A stretch of DNA of 41,806 nt. It comes from Sphingopyxis sp. 2PD. GTDB lineage: Bacteria; Pseudomonadota; Alphaproteobacteria; Sphingomonadales; Sphingomonadaceae. Location of the stretch: contig NZ_SCMU01000026.1 of assembly GCF_005503695.1 (NCBI RefSeq), positions 1 through 41,806 on the forward strand, given 5' to 3'. How positions within the stretch are numbered: the first letter of the stretch is position 1; each line of letters opens with the position of its first letter. The position numbers were made by a program, and so were the translations under genes. Positions 25,050-34,127 of the stretch are shown here, piece by piece. Below the pieces are notes generated by a model. That model had not been told where the DNA came from. It saw only the letters and a list, made by a program, of their open reading frames with translations, and made no database searches.

Positions 25050-25733
25050 TTACGGCGTGCTCGCCGAGCGTAGGATTTGGCTCGCGGGAGCCGGGCCTTT
25101 TCGTTCAAGCGCGAACTCGCTGACCTCGAGCTTTTGTCCGACCTGCGCGACTATGACCGGCGCAACGCGAAGATCGAGCCGCTCCTTCACGCGCTCTTCG
25201 AGAATGAACAGCGGGCGCGCAACCTTCTCTCCGAGTGCGATCGGGTCGGTCACCTCCGGGCCGCCTCCGGCGAGCAATATCCAGTCGCTCGCCCGCGCGT
25301 GGCCAAGCGCCCAGTTCAGGTCGCGCGAATGAACCACGATCAGGCGCTGCGGCATCGACACATAGGTGAGGGGGTTGAAGGTGTAGCCTTTGGGATAGAG
25401 CAGTTTGCCGTCGTCCAACCGGACCTCAAAATCGAGCGTGTGGAACGGCACGACGCTTCGTTTCCTGTTCGCGCGCGCAACGCCGAGGGCGGCTGACTGC
25501 ATTGCGCTCCACTTCTCACGCGGACCGAAACGACCCGCGATGCTTTTCGGCTGCTGCGCAACGCGCGCCTCGATTTCAGAAAGGGCATCGGGTTCAGCGA
25601 TCGCCCAGGTGCGCCCGATCGCCGCGGTCTGTCCACGCGCCGTGGCGGCGATGACGAATGCCCCAAACACGAGCATCAACGAGGTGCCAAACTGCCAGGC
25701 GGCCACTCGAATGCTACCGCGATCATGTTCCAC
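25050..25733 (-). CDS. traW: Conjugal transfer protein TraW
   Basis: This 227-aa TraW starts at GTG 25733, because GGAGGAGA lies just upstream; the frame is open to 25796 but that start overlaps the previous gene by 74 bp. It has an export helix (FGTSLMLVFGAFVIAATARG). Family features include IGRTWAIAEPDALSEIEARV near the mature N-terminus, then KLLYPKGYTFNPLTYVSMPQRLIVV and WILLAGGGPEVTDP. TraW works in the periplasm in F pilus assembly. A terminator follows. Confidence 0.9.
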   Translation of the reverse strand: MEHDRGSIRVAAWQFGTSLMLVFGAFVIAATARGQTAAIGRTWAIAEPDALSEIEARVAQQPKSIAGRFGPREKWSAMQSAALGVARANRKRSVVPFHTLDFEVRLDDGKLLYPKGYTFNPLTYVSMPQRLIVVHSRDLNWALGHARASDWILLAGGGPEVTDPIALGEKVARPLFILEERVKERLDLRVAPVIVAQVGQKLEVSEFALERKGPAPASQILRSASTP

Positions 25734-25965
25734 GACGATATCTCCTCCATCTTTCTCGCGGATCGGAGCTGCCAACACCGATGATCGCACCGACAAGTGA
25801 AACCAACGAGAGAAGGCTCAGCACGACGATGAGCGATCGCGGCGAGTTCGCGATTGGGCCGGGCGCGGCGAAGAGGATGAGGGCTTGCGCCTGGCCGAGC
25901 ATCAGGCCACCGACGGCCAACCTGACCGCGATGGGCGAAGGAGCGTGGGAGAGGAGGCCGTTCAT
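25723..25965 (-). CDS. Small membrane protein in tra operon
   Basis: This 80-aa protein starts at ATG 25965, overlapping the previous stop (ATGA). It has two membrane segments (VRLAVGGLMLGQAQALILFAA and SLIVVLSLLSLVSLVGAIIGVG) and a basic C-terminus. It stands between traC and traW, where F has TrbI, but no TrbI similarity is evident. Function unknown. Confidence 0.7.
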   Translation of the reverse strand: MNGLLSHAPSPIAVRLAVGGLMLGQAQALILFAAPGPIANSPRSLIVVLSLLSLVSLVGAIIGVGSSDPRERWRRYRRGT

Positions 25966-26294
25966 CGTGTCCGCCGATGACCGCGCCACCGGAGCATCAG
26001 ACCGCTCGTCACGGACGAGAGCCAGATCAGGACCAGCCCGCTTGCGAAGCAAGCGATTCCGACCGTCACCGACGCCTGCGTAAACAGCGACGTCGGCTGG
26101 TCAACCAGCAGTCCGGCGATGAGAACGAGGCCAGCCATCATGACGGATTCGATCATGACGAGCCGGAACCGCCAACCCAGTGCCTGCCGCTCGGCCACTG
26201 CCGCAACGGCCGCGTCGAACAGCGCCCGATCGGCGGGCAACATGGCGTCGAGCTGCATCGCTAGCTCGTCGGGATGGAGCGAAGGCCGCTTCAT
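25962..26294 (-). CDS. Small two-helix membrane protein in tra operon
   Basis: This 110-aa protein has an N-terminal helical domain (HPDELAMQLDAMLPADRALFDAAVAAVAERQ), then two membrane helices (LVMIESVMMAGLVLIAGLLVD and VTVGIACFASGLVLIWLSS) and a basic tail. Its ATG overlaps the traC stop and its stop overlaps the next ATG, so it is translated with the operon. Function unknown; it may be an inner-membrane accessory of the secretion channel. Confidence 0.72.
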   Translation of the reverse strand: MKRPSLHPDELAMQLDAMLPADRALFDAAVAAVAERQALGWRFRLVMIESVMMAGLVLIAGLLVDQPTSLFTQASVTVGIACFASGLVLIWLSSVTSGLMLRWRGHRRTR

Positions 26295-28819
26295 GCCGCT
26301 GGCTCCGATGCTCGCGGCAAGTCGCGGCTATCGCCCAATATCTCGCGGGGATCGACGTCGGCGAGCTCGCACACAGCCTCGAGCGGCGATCGCCCGGCCC
26401 GGATCAGTGCTTCGAACGCCGCGACTTCGCCGGGCGCGCTGGTGTTGATCCAGTAGCTGAAGGGATCGACGACAAGCCGCGCGACCCCGAGCCCGAGCGG
26501 AGAGTCGATGAAGACCTCGCTATAGTTCGGCTTGTTGTTGCGGACCGATTTCAGGAGGTCGAGGACGAACCCGGAATAGTCAAGAATTTTGCTCTCGACA
26601 GCACGATCATAGGTGGAGCCTTGCAGGAGGAACCGCGTCGCCGCATTCTCGAGGATGACTTGGCCTGTGCCGCCGAACAGCGTGAGGTCGTTCATAGACT
26701 GGAGGACGATGCCGAAGCTGCCCTGATATTTGCGGGCACGGCGGTAGCCTTGTGCGAAGGCTTCAGCCAGCCGCGACAGATCCTGACCATCGCTTTTCGT
26801 CATGAACTGCGCTGCTTCGTCACAAAGCACGAAGCGGGGCCGGTCGCGCGCCGAGAGGTAGAGCTCCTGCGTCACCGCATTTACCACCACCATGACGATG
26901 ACGTTGAACAGGTCAGGCATGGCTTTCAGCCGCTCGAGCTCGAGGACGACGAACTCGTCGGCGGAGATGTCGAAGGTCGACGGCCCGTTGAAGAAGTGCC
27001 CGTAAGCGCCATCCGAGCCGAAATCCCTGAGATTGAACGCGAGCTCGCGCGCGACCGGCTTCAGATGCTCGACACGGTCGAGATCGGCTGCGGCAAATTG
27101 CGGATAGGCACCGAGCCAGGCGCGGACCGAGTCGATGCCTTCATCGGCATAGCCCCCATCGATCGTCCACTGGACGGCCGACTTGATGAGATTCCATTCT
27201 GAGGTCGAAACGCCTTTGCGCGTCGCCGCGTTCCCCATCTCGGCAACGATCGCGACCGCCATCGCGATCGCCGAATGCTTGTCCTCGCCGTCTAGCGCGA
27301 GCCCGAGGTCGAACGGGTTCAGAACCAGCCGTTCCTCGCCGACGTCGATATAACGACCCGAGCAGAGGGTGCAGAGCTTGCGGTAGGATCCGCCAATGTC
27401 GATGATGCGGATGAGGGCGTTCTGGGCATAATATTGCCGGCAGAGATCGTTGAGGAGGAAACTCTTGCCCGCGCCGCTTTCGGCCGCGACCACAAAATTA
27501 TAATTGTTGATGCGCGGATCGAAGAGGTCGAGTGTGACGAGCTGACCCTTGCGGCCCACATAGAGCAGGGCAGGGCGGCCGCCTCCGCGAAAGTCGGTCT
27601 GGATCGGCGCCATCAGCGCTGCCGCCTTCACCGGCATCCGGAAATCGCGCTCGAGCATCTTGATCGTTCGGCGCTCGGGATAAAGGCCGAACGGCAGGCT
27701 CGCGGTCAGCAAGATCGGATTGAGGTAGGATTCTTCCTGCACCATCCAGGGCAGCGGTTCACTTTCCCAGAGGCGCTTGGCGCGCGCGGCCATCTCGCGG
27801 GCGTGATGGGAATCGCGGCCGAACACCCAGACGGTCGGCATGACCGAGACGAAACGGCTGTTGCCGGCCTCGTCGAGCACCCAGCCGATTTCCTCGATCT
27901 GTTTGCCGACCTCGACCGCAAAGCTGCCCGCCGCTTTCTGCGCCGACAATATCTGGGCGCGCTTGTGAATTTCGAACTGCGAATGGTCGAAGAGGATGTT
28001 GAGGCAATAGAGGAAGGGGCCGCCAATCTGGTCGCTGTCCTCGGCGCTCCCGCGCATCCCGCCCATCAGCCGGTTCATGTGTTCCGCGGTAACCCGCCTC
28101 GCCGGCGCTTTCGGCGTCAGGCAGCGTGCGACCTGGCCCCCGAGGAACACTTCGGGTCCGTCGAAAGCGAGATCGGGGCCGGCATCGACGATCTGCTTGC
28201 GGATCGGCGGGGCGGGGTGCCCGGCTGCACCGCTGGCGAATACGCCAGGAGCGTCCTCGAAGACGCCGTTGAAGATACGGCGATAGAAGGAGATCATTTC
28301 GTGCGGCTCGACGCGGCGAATGCCGAGCTTGGCAAGCTGCTCTTCGATCTGGCGGCGCAGGTCGCTGTGCATGGGGGCGCGCGTTTTGACAGCGAGGAAG
28401 GTCCGGAAATCACGCACCGGAATGCCGTGGAGCGCGCCAAGCCCGTTCCGGCCTTCGTTTAGATAAGCGTGCGTCCGGCGCGCCGATGCCTGGATCAGCG
28501 GATCTGGCCGGGTCTTGAGGTCGAGATAGGCGTCGAGCGCTGGCGCAATCAGCGGGTCGGCGAAGCTGATAAGCTGGACGACGCTGTTCTCGGGAAACTG
28601 GGCGTTGAACAGGCCGAGCAGCGCCTGGTGAACATGCGCGAACATATAGGCGGTAGGGGTCAACTCCCAAGCATAGCCCCAGCCATCATCGATGCAGAGA
28701 AAGGCTTCCTCTTCCTCGACCCAGGCGACGAGCGGGAGGAAATCCGAATAGCGGTCGCGCGCAACGGCGCGGTGCAGGTCGGAGAAGGTAAGACCACCGC
28801 CGGTTCCGGGCGCCTTCAT
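26291..28819 (-). CDS. traC: Conjugal transfer ATPase TraC (VirB4-like)
   Basis: This 842-aa ATPase powers pilus assembly at the inner membrane. The N-terminal TraC domain (about residues 30-270) contains FLCIDDGWGYAWELTP. Walker A is VVAAESGAGKSFLLNDL near residue 450 and Walker B is RFVLCDEAAQFM, followed by RRARKYQGSFGIVLQSMNDL. It is full length for the family. It overlaps traV (ATGA) on one side and a small membrane gene on the other. It appears intact. Confidence 0.95.
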   Translation of the reverse strand: MKAPGTGGGLTFSDLHRAVARDRYSDFLPLVAWVEEEEAFLCIDDGWGYAWELTPTAYMFAHVHQALLGLFNAQFPENSVVQLISFADPLIAPALDAYLDLKTRPDPLIQASARRTHAYLNEGRNGLGALHGIPVRDFRTFLAVKTRAPMHSDLRRQIEEQLAKLGIRRVEPHEMISFYRRIFNGVFEDAPGVFASGAAGHPAPPIRKQIVDAGPDLAFDGPEVFLGGQVARCLTPKAPARRVTAEHMNRLMGGMRGSAEDSDQIGGPFLYCLNILFDHSQFEIHKRAQILSAQKAAGSFAVEVGKQIEEIGWVLDEAGNSRFVSVMPTVWVFGRDSHHAREMAARAKRLWESEPLPWMVQEESYLNPILLTASLPFGLYPERRTIKMLERDFRMPVKAAALMAPIQTDFRGGGRPALLYVGRKGQLVTLDLFDPRINNYNFVVAAESGAGKSFLLNDLCRQYYAQNALIRIIDIGGSYRKLCTLCSGRYIDVGEERLVLNPFDLGLALDGEDKHSAIAMAVAIVAEMGNAATRKGVSTSEWNLIKSAVQWTIDGGYADEGIDSVRAWLGAYPQFAAADLDRVEHLKPVARELAFNLRDFGSDGAYGHFFNGPSTFDISADEFVVLELERLKAMPDLFNVIVMVVVNAVTQELYLSARDRPRFVLCDEAAQFMTKSDGQDLSRLAEAFAQGYRRARKYQGSFGIVLQSMNDLTLFGGTGQVILENAATRFLLQGSTYDRAVESKILDYSGFVLDLLKSVRNNKPNYSEVFIDSPLGLGVARLVVDPFSYWINTSAPGEVAAFEALIRAGRSPLEAVCELADVDPREILGDSRDLPRASEPAA

Positions 28820-29424
28820 GGCCGCGGCTCCGCGCGCGCGGGCACAACCGGCGGCGTCAGTTCGCTTCCGGGCACCTCGCGGATCTGCTCGAGCACCGGC
28901 ACGCGCGCCGCGGCTGAGACCGGCGGCACGAGATAGCCGCCGACGACCCAGGAGGGGGGCTCAAGCACCGAATAGACGAAACGCGGCATATAGAGCCGGT
29001 CGGGCCGGTTCCGATCGGCATAGGGCAGGATCAGTGTTCGCACCGCCTGCGCCGGCCGCAGCATCGGCGCCTCGGGCGCCTCGATCAGCCCCTGAAGCTC
29101 CCGGTAGACGCTGTCGCGGTAATCACCATAGGCATCAGCATCGCTGCGTCCTCGGCGCGCGGTGCCGCGCTGGTTCGCCTTGAGCAATATCTTGTCGCGT
29201 GTCACCGCCGGGTCCGAACGCGAAGCCCGGCCCTCCGCCGCATCCTCATAGGCTTTCTCGGGATGGATGCACTGGCCGTGATCGTCGTTCTTGCAGCTGA
29301 ACTTTTCGCTGTACGGCGACATCGCTGAGCCGAGCGTTGCGCACCCTGAGAGTGGCAAGACGCCGGCAAGCAAGAGTGCGGCTGAGCAGAGGCGCGCGCG
29401 GCGCCGGTTTGACATATCGGTCAT
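28816..29424 (-). CDS. traV: Conjugal transfer lipoprotein TraV
   Basis: This 202-aa TraV starts at ATG 29424, with a perfect GGAGGA site 6 nt upstream. It has a lipoprotein signal with lipobox LPLSGC, followed by ATLGSAMSPYSEKFSCKNDDHGQCIHPEKAYEDA, which is typical of TraV. The C-terminus (VGGYLVPPVSAAARVPVLEQ) is rich in Pro. TraV forms the outer membrane core with TraK and TraB. It overlaps the traC ATG. Confidence 0.92.
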   Translation of the reverse strand: MTDMSNRRRARLCSAALLLAGVLPLSGCATLGSAMSPYSEKFSCKNDDHGQCIHPEKAYEDAAEGRASRSDPAVTRDKILLKANQRGTARRGRSDADAYGDYRDSVYRELQGLIEAPEAPMLRPAQAVRTLILPYADRNRPDRLYMPRFVYSVLEPPSWVVGGYLVPPVSAAARVPVLEQIREVPGSELTPPVVPARAEPRP

Positions 29425-29453
29425 CGATATTCCTCCGAGGATGGGCGGGGGCA

Positions 29454-30110
29454 TCAGAACTTGCTCCCGGCGGTCGGCTTGATCTCGAGCGTGACGCCTT
29501 CCTGGATGACGACGACGACGTCCTTGGCGGCGCCCACTTCGACGATAGGTCCCGCCTGCCGCGCGAGATCGAGATAGAAGTCGGTGAGCTTGTCGGACGA
29601 CTTCGAGAGGCCGCCTGCGATCCCCACCTTGGCGGCGTCGCCGACATCGAGCGTCCGCACCGAACCCAAGGCCGATGTCGACACGTCACCGACCGTGTTC
29701 TCGACCGTCTGGCTGATCCCGCTGATCGTGCCGGCGATGAAGGCGCGCGCGAGACTCGCGCCGGCGCGCGTTACCACCTTGCCCGACAGCCCCTTCTTGC
29801 CGTCGGTGTCGACGAAGAAACCCTTGATCGGCTGGTCGACCACCGAGCGTTCGTCGAAATCGACGCAGGACAGCGATACGAGCTGGACCTCGACCCGCTC
29901 CTTGGCGAGGCTGCCCGTCGCGTTGCCGATGACGAAGCAGCCCGAGAGATTGGCCTTGACGTCATTCGGCAGCACGGCGGGCGCCTGGACGCGCGCAATC
30001 AGCGGCTCGGGGTTCGAGGTAGCATCGCGGCTCGCGAGCGCGTCGATCCCGGTCAGCAGCCGCGCCTTTTGCCAGCAACACCTTCTCCGTCTTCTCTTGT
30101 GCACAAACGA
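29454..30110 (-). pseudogene. traB: TraB, 5'-truncated and frameshifted
   Basis: The C-terminal part is clear TraB: LLTGIDALASRDATSNPEPLIARV, SGCFVIGNATGSLAKERVEVQ, FFVDTDGKKGLSGKVVTRAG, then DLARQAGPIVEVGAAKDVVVVI. Complete TraB proteins are over 400 aa and start with a membrane helix and coiled coil. Here the frame upstream of about 30060 does not look like TraB. In another frame a signal-like sequence (PFKKPAVLLAAAALLASPVVCA) leads into QEKTEKVLLAKGA, which could join LLTGIDA after a frameshift near 30055-30062. The natural upstream genes traL, traE and traK are absent; the XRE gene and insertion sequences follow. Confidence 0.75.
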
Positions 30111-30598
30111 CCGGCGAGGCGAGAAGTGCGGCCGCCGCCAGTAAGACGGCAGGTTTCTTGAAGGGGCCGTTCGCCGATAATGACGATAACCGGAATCGAG
30201 GCGCAGCACGATCGTTCGCGGAATCGCATGACATGAGTCCTCCCTGGCGCGACGGCGCCCGTTCGATGTGGGTTGCGTGAACGTCCGATGAGGCAGCCAG
30301 TGATAAGTCAGCCGGTCGGAACGGAGGGATAGATGGACGCGCTGTGAGCCAGCGGCAATCGTGAGGGCAGGCGCGTTCCCCAAGGCGGCACGATTGTGCC
30401 GCAGCCGAGCATCGTGATTCCAACTTTCATATTGGAATCAATGAATTGAAGGGAATTGCGTCAGGCGCGACACAGACTGAAATCCTTGAAGATGAACGAA
30501 GCTAATAGACTGAAAGCATCTCTACTTGCTGTGTCGCTCAGCGATAGCCAGCCTCGCATGGAGCGCTAGCGCACCACATACTATTCGGACGGAAGCTC

Positions 30599-31075
30599 AT
30601 GTCGGACACCAGGACATGCGAGAAGGGCGGCGTCGCTTCGCTGGATCAGCTCAAGGAGTTCTCTGGGCGGCGCATCGAAAGCGAGCGTCTTCGCCGTCGC
30701 TTGAGTCAGGAGCATCTTGCCCGCAGAGTTGGATTGAGCGTTCGTTGGCTACGAGAGATCGAGAGCGGTAACCCGGCCGTGGCGCTCGATGACCATTTAC
30801 GTTGCGCAGCGGCGCTCCGTCTCGCGCCCGCGTTCGTCCTTCTTCCCTTGTTGGACCCTGACTACAGCCAAGCTTCGTCGATCGATCCAGCGCCATTCGA
30901 ATGGGCCGACATCGAATATCTGATCTGGACTCATATCGGCAGACGAGCAGGATGGGCTGCACACCGCGGCGAATTTGAACGCGCCCAGGAACCTCTGCGC
31001 GCCGAGGTTCGAGTCCCTGCTGAAAATCAGTCAAGAACAGCACAATCTTTACCTGCTACTCAGGATAGGAGCTAA
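30599..31075 (+). CDS. XRE-family HTH regulator
   Basis: This 158-aa protein has an N-terminal Cro/CI-type HTH: GRRIESERLRRRLSQEHLARR, VGLSVRWLREIESGNPAVALDDHLRCAAAL. A segment of hydrophobic and acidic residues follows, then a polar C-terminus. It stands on the plus strand between the truncated traB and the IS cluster. HTH genes of this kind often border conjugative elements in sphingomonads. The last ~50 residues could be affected by a rearrangement; the target is unknown. Confidence 0.78.
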   Translation: MSDTRTCEKGGVASLDQLKEFSGRRIESERLRRRLSQEHLARRVGLSVRWLREIESGNPAVALDDHLRCAAALRLAPAFVLLPLLDPDYSQASSIDPAPFEWADIEYLIWTHIGRRAGWAAHRGEFERAQEPLRAEVRVPAENQSRTAQSLPATQDRS

Positions 31076-31272
31076 AATTGCTACTTCTGAAAATTTGTCA
31101 AGTGAACCAGGGACAAGGATTTGCGTACCCGAGTTGCATTGCGATCAGAACGACGAAGTTCGGGGCAAACCGACATCCCAGGATCGTCCAGAACTTGCCA
31201 AGATACTCGATGGCTTCTGAGCTGCTACCCGTTTCTGGACCGCCCTGCTGGCAGCCTTCCAGCGTGCTGACA

Positions 31273-31635
31273 TCAGGGCGGGCCATGTGCCGCTGATGCC
31301 AACATGAGCGATATCGGTGATTTGTTTTCGATCGCGCTGTGCGGTCGTACCTCGTTGTAGTCCCTACGCCAAGCCTCGCATTTTCGCACCGCGTCATCCA
31401 GGCTCATGAACCAGTGGGCGTTAAGGCATTCCTTGCCGTTGAAGCTCTCGATGAACGCGTTGTCGGTGGGCTTGCCAGGCCGCGAGAAGTCGAGCGTCAC
31501 GCCCTTCATGTAGGCCCACAGATCGAGCTCGCGGGAGATAAAATTCGCTGCCATTGTCAGCCCTGATCGAGGCGGGATAACCCACTTGCGCGCAGCCCCG
31601 TTCCAGCACCTCGAACACATCCGGTGTCCGGTGCA
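31273..31635 (-). pseudogene. IS3-family orfB C-terminal fragment
   Basis: The minus strand encodes VGYPASIRADNGSEF and, in another frame, ISRELDLWAYMKGVTLDFSRPGKPTDNAFIESFNG then DAVRKCEAWRRDYNEVRPHSAI. This is the end of an IS3-family DDE transposase (IS407-like group). A 1-nt insertion near 31543 shifts the frame, and about three codons are missing in FNGKECLN. The left half of the gene is gone and IS481 sequence begins near 31640. This fragment and the partial orfA at the left edge could be from the same IS group. Confidence 0.82.
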
Positions 31636-31639
31636 GGCG

Positions 31640-31967
31640 CGATTGCCGCTCGACGACGTGTTCATCGCGCTGAAGGACGTGATCCCACACCTGACACGCT
31701 CGTCGCTGCACCGTTGCCTGCAACGCCACGGGATCAGTCGGTTGCCCAAAGCCGATCGGGAGAAGCCGAAGAAGTTCAAGAAATATGAGATTGGCTACTT
31801 CCACGTCGATATCGCGGAACTGCGCTATGAAGGCGGAAGAGGCTTCCTCTATGTCGAAGTGGACCGCACCTCGAAGCTGGTGTTCGCCCGCATCTATCGC
31901 CGGGCGACCAAGCTTGCCGCGGCAGCGTTCCTGCGCGTGCTTATCAAGACGGTGCCATACAGGATCC
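31640..31967 (+). pseudogene. IS481-family transposase, 5' fragment (interrupted)
   Basis: The plus strand encodes RLPLDDVFIALKDVIPHLTRSSLHRCLQRHGISRLPKADREK, then KYEIGYFHVDIAELRYEGG and LVFARIYRR, ending TVPYRI. This is the middle of an IS481-family integrase-core transposase, with the first catalytic Asp in FHVDIAE. The N-terminal HTH part is missing, joined to an IS3 remnant near 31640. The gene is broken at 31967 and continues in the same frame at 35817 (HTILTDNG). The last 8 bp, caggatcc (31960-31967), are repeated at 35809-35816 as the IS66 target duplication. Confidence 0.9.
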
Positions 31968-32029
31968 GTGGCCTGCTGCCGGTTTGGTGGACACCGAGAT
32001 AGGGTGTTTCCACCTATCGGAGGTCCACA

Positions 32030-32320
32030 ATGCAAAGAAGGAAGTTCAGCCGCGAGTTCAAGCTTGAGGCGGTGAGGATGGTCCGCGAACGCGGGGTGAC
32101 GATCGCGCAGGCGTCGCGCGATCTGGATGTGCATGCGAACGTGCTGCGTAAATGGGTCCGGGAGCTTGCCGCCGATCCGGGTCATGCCTTTCCCGGTCAC
32201 GGTCAGATGAAGCCGGAGCAGATGGAGATCGATCGCCTGCGGCGCGAGCTGGCCAAGTTGAAGGCGGAGCGCGACATCCTAAAAAAAGCCGCCGCCTACT
32301 TCGCGAGGGACTCGATATGA
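32030..32320 (+). CDS. IS3-family transposase OrfA
   Basis: This 96-aa HTH protein (RRKFSREFKLEAVRMVRERG, VTIAQASRDLDVHANVLRKWVREL) carries a leucine-zipper-like end (IDRLRRELAKLKAERDILKKAAAYF). A run of seven A at 32281-32287 is in the right phase (A-AAA-AAA) for -1 frameshifting into orfB, giving the OrfAB fusion. Its stop overlaps the orfB ATG. Confidence 0.95.
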   Translation: MQRRKFSREFKLEAVRMVRERGVTIAQASRDLDVHANVLRKWVRELAADPGHAFPGHGQMKPEQMEIDRLRRELAKLKAERDILKKAAAYFARDSI

Positions 32321-33177
32321 AGTTCCAGTTCATCGCGAAGCACCGAGGGATCTGGCCGGTGGCATGGATGTGCGGGGCGCTCGGTGTCTCGCGAAGCGGC
32401 TTCCATGCCTGGCTGATCCGCCCGCCGTCGCAGCGTGCCCGCGACGACGAGGTGATCGGTGCGAAGGTCCGTGCCAGCCATGTAGGAAGTTATCGCACTT
32501 ATGGCGCGCGCCGTGTCTGGCACGACCTGCTGGCCGATGGGGTGTCCTGCGGCCTGCACCGGATCGAACGGCTCATGCGGGCGCAGGGTCTGCGAGCGAG
32601 GCCGCGGCGACGCGGGCTTCCCAAGGATCACGGCGATCGTTCGGTCATCGCCGGCAACGTGCTCGATCGCCAGTTCACGGCAGACAGGCCGAACCAGAAG
32701 TGGGTGGCCGACTTCACCTATATCTGGACGGCCGAGGGATGGCTCTATGTTGCTGCGGTGATCGACCTGTTCTCGCGCCGGGTGGTCGGATGGTCGATGA
32801 CTCCCAACATGACAGCCCAGCTCGTCACCGATGCGCTGATCATGGCGATCTGGCGGCGCGGCAAGCCCGATGCTCTCCTGCATCACTCGGATCAGGGCAG
32901 CCAGTATACCAGCGAGCAGTTCCAGCGGCTCATGGCCGACAATGGGGTCACCTGCTCAATGAGCCGGTCCGGCAATGTATGGGATAATGCCGCCATGGAG
33001 AGCTTCTTCTCCTCGCTCAAGACCGAGCGGATCGGGAAGAAGATCTACCGCACGAGGGCGCAGGCGAAGGCCGACGTGTTCGATTATATCGAATGCTTCT
33101 ACAACCCGACCCGGCGTCACTCGACCTTGGGTTACCTCAGTCCTATCGACTTCGAACGTGAAGCTGGGGTAGCCTGA
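32317..33177 (+). CDS. IS3-family transposase OrfB (DDE integrase core)
   Basis: This 286-aa transposase has the catalytic Asp in WVADFTYIWT, the second Asp in LLHHSDQGSQYTS, and the Glu in NAAMESFFSSLKTE. It ends with YNPTRRHSTLGYLSPIDFE. It is in the -1 frame of orfA and is open upstream into orfA, as expected for an OrfAB fusion. It appears intact. Confidence 0.96.
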   Translation: MKFQFIAKHRGIWPVAWMCGALGVSRSGFHAWLIRPPSQRARDDEVIGAKVRASHVGSYRTYGARRVWHDLLADGVSCGLHRIERLMRAQGLRARPRRRGLPKDHGDRSVIAGNVLDRQFTADRPNQKWVADFTYIWTAEGWLYVAAVIDLFSRRVVGWSMTPNMTAQLVTDALIMAIWRRGKPDALLHHSDQGSQYTSEQFQRLMADNGVTCSMSRSGNVWDNAAMESFFSSLKTERIGKKIYRTRAQAKADVFDYIECFYNPTRRHSTLGYLSPIDFEREAGVA

Positions 33178-33302
33178 ATGAACTTATCTCGGTGTCCACC
33201 AAACCGGCAGCAGGCCACCGTAAGCGCTAATTTACCCCCACATTTTCGAATGTTCTGAGATCGTTATGTTGCGCGCCTTCTGTATCGGGAGCGTAACTAG
33301 CG

Positions 33303-33707
33303 ATGGGCGATGTAACGACGTTCGAAAGTAGCTTCGAAAGCAACGGGAACGGTCGTGCTCGCCCGATGGAGGTGATCCCGGCGGGTCGCGAGCGTCGGCA
33401 GTGGACGCCGGAAGCGAAGGCCCGGATCATCGCCGAGAGTATGGCGCCGCGGGCGAACGTCGCGGATATCGCGCGCCGGAACGATATCCTGCCGCAGCAG
33501 CTCTACGCCTGGCGCCGGGAAGCGCGCGAACGGATGGAATCGGACGACGCGCCGGCCTTCGTTCCGGCAATGGTCGAGGAGCCGAAGGCGCAGGGCAGCG
33601 GCGCCGAGATCCGCATCAACATCAAGGGCATGACGATCCGCATTCCCGACGGCGTGACTGCCGACCATATCGAGCGGGTGCTGCTCGCGGTGCAGGTGTC
33701 GACATGA
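33303..33707 (+). CDS. tnpA: IS66-family TnpA
   Basis: This 134-aa protein with an HTH (RRQWTPEAKARIIAESMAPRANVADIARRNDILPQQLYAWRREAR) is the first IS66 accessory protein. The rest ends in IRIPDGVTADHIERVLLAV, also typical. Its stop overlaps the tnpB ATG (ATGA). Confidence 0.93.
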   Translation: MGDVTTFESSFESNGNGRARPMEVIPAGRERRQWTPEAKARIIAESMAPRANVADIARRNDILPQQLYAWRREARERMESDDAPAFVPAMVEEPKAQGSGAEIRINIKGMTIRIPDGVTADHIERVLLAVQVST

Positions 33708-34057
33708 TCATCCCGCCGGGACCACTCAAAGTGCTGGTGGCGGTGAAGCCGGTCGACTTCCGCAAGGGAATGGTGGGCCTGGCGTCGCTCGTGCAGCACG
33801 AGCTGAACCGCGACCCCTTCTCCGGAATCATGTTCGTGTTCCGCCGCAAGCGCGCCGATCGGATCAAGCTGCTGCTATGGGACGGGACCGGCCTGGTGCT
33901 GGTGACGAAGCGGCTCGAGACGGGCACGTTCCGCTGGCCGCGCTTCGGCGACGGGGTGATGAGCCTTACCGCGGCGCAGGCTTCGGCGCTGATCGAAGGG
34001 CTCGACTGGGCGCGTGTTCATGCCCCGCGTGTGGCGCGTCCGGTGATGGCGTTATAG
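33704..34057 (+). CDS. tnpB: IS66-family TnpB (Orf2)
   Basis: This 117-aa protein carries the IS66 Orf2 signature: VKPVDFRKGMVGLASLV, FSGIMFVFRRKRADRIKLLLWDGTGLVLVTKRLE, FRWPRFGDGVMSLT. The true start is ATG 33704. It is intact. Confidence 0.95.
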   Translation: MIIPPGPLKVLVAVKPVDFRKGMVGLASLVQHELNRDPFSGIMFVFRRKRADRIKLLLWDGTGLVLVTKRLETGTFRWPRFGDGVMSLTAAQASALIEGLDWARVHAPRVARPVMAL

Positions 34058-34127
34058 GCCGTGAAAATGACTCGTCTTGCCGCACAAAACGGGCAGAAAA
34101 CCGCGAAATAATGTATCCATCCGCACC

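Larger units (their letters stand above)
31969..33217 (+). mobile_element. Complete IS3-family insertion sequence, 1249 bp
   Basis: The element has perfect 33-bp terminal inverted repeats (31969-32001 and 33185-33217), starting TGGCCTGCTGCC. It is flanked by the 3-bp duplication CCG (31966-31968 and 33218-33220). It carries orfA and orfB with a programmed frameshift site. It has inserted one base inside the left end of the IS66-family element. All parts needed for mobility look intact. Confidence 0.95.

Noticed and set aside
27434..28462. 342-codon plus-strand frame opposite traC
   Set aside because: It is a mirror of a well-supported ATPase gene; no domain or ribosome site.
29454..30383. 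A 309-aa TraB starting at 30383
   Set aside because: The first ~105 residues are Arg/His/Ser-rich and do not match TraB; the frame is just open by chance upstream of the fragment.
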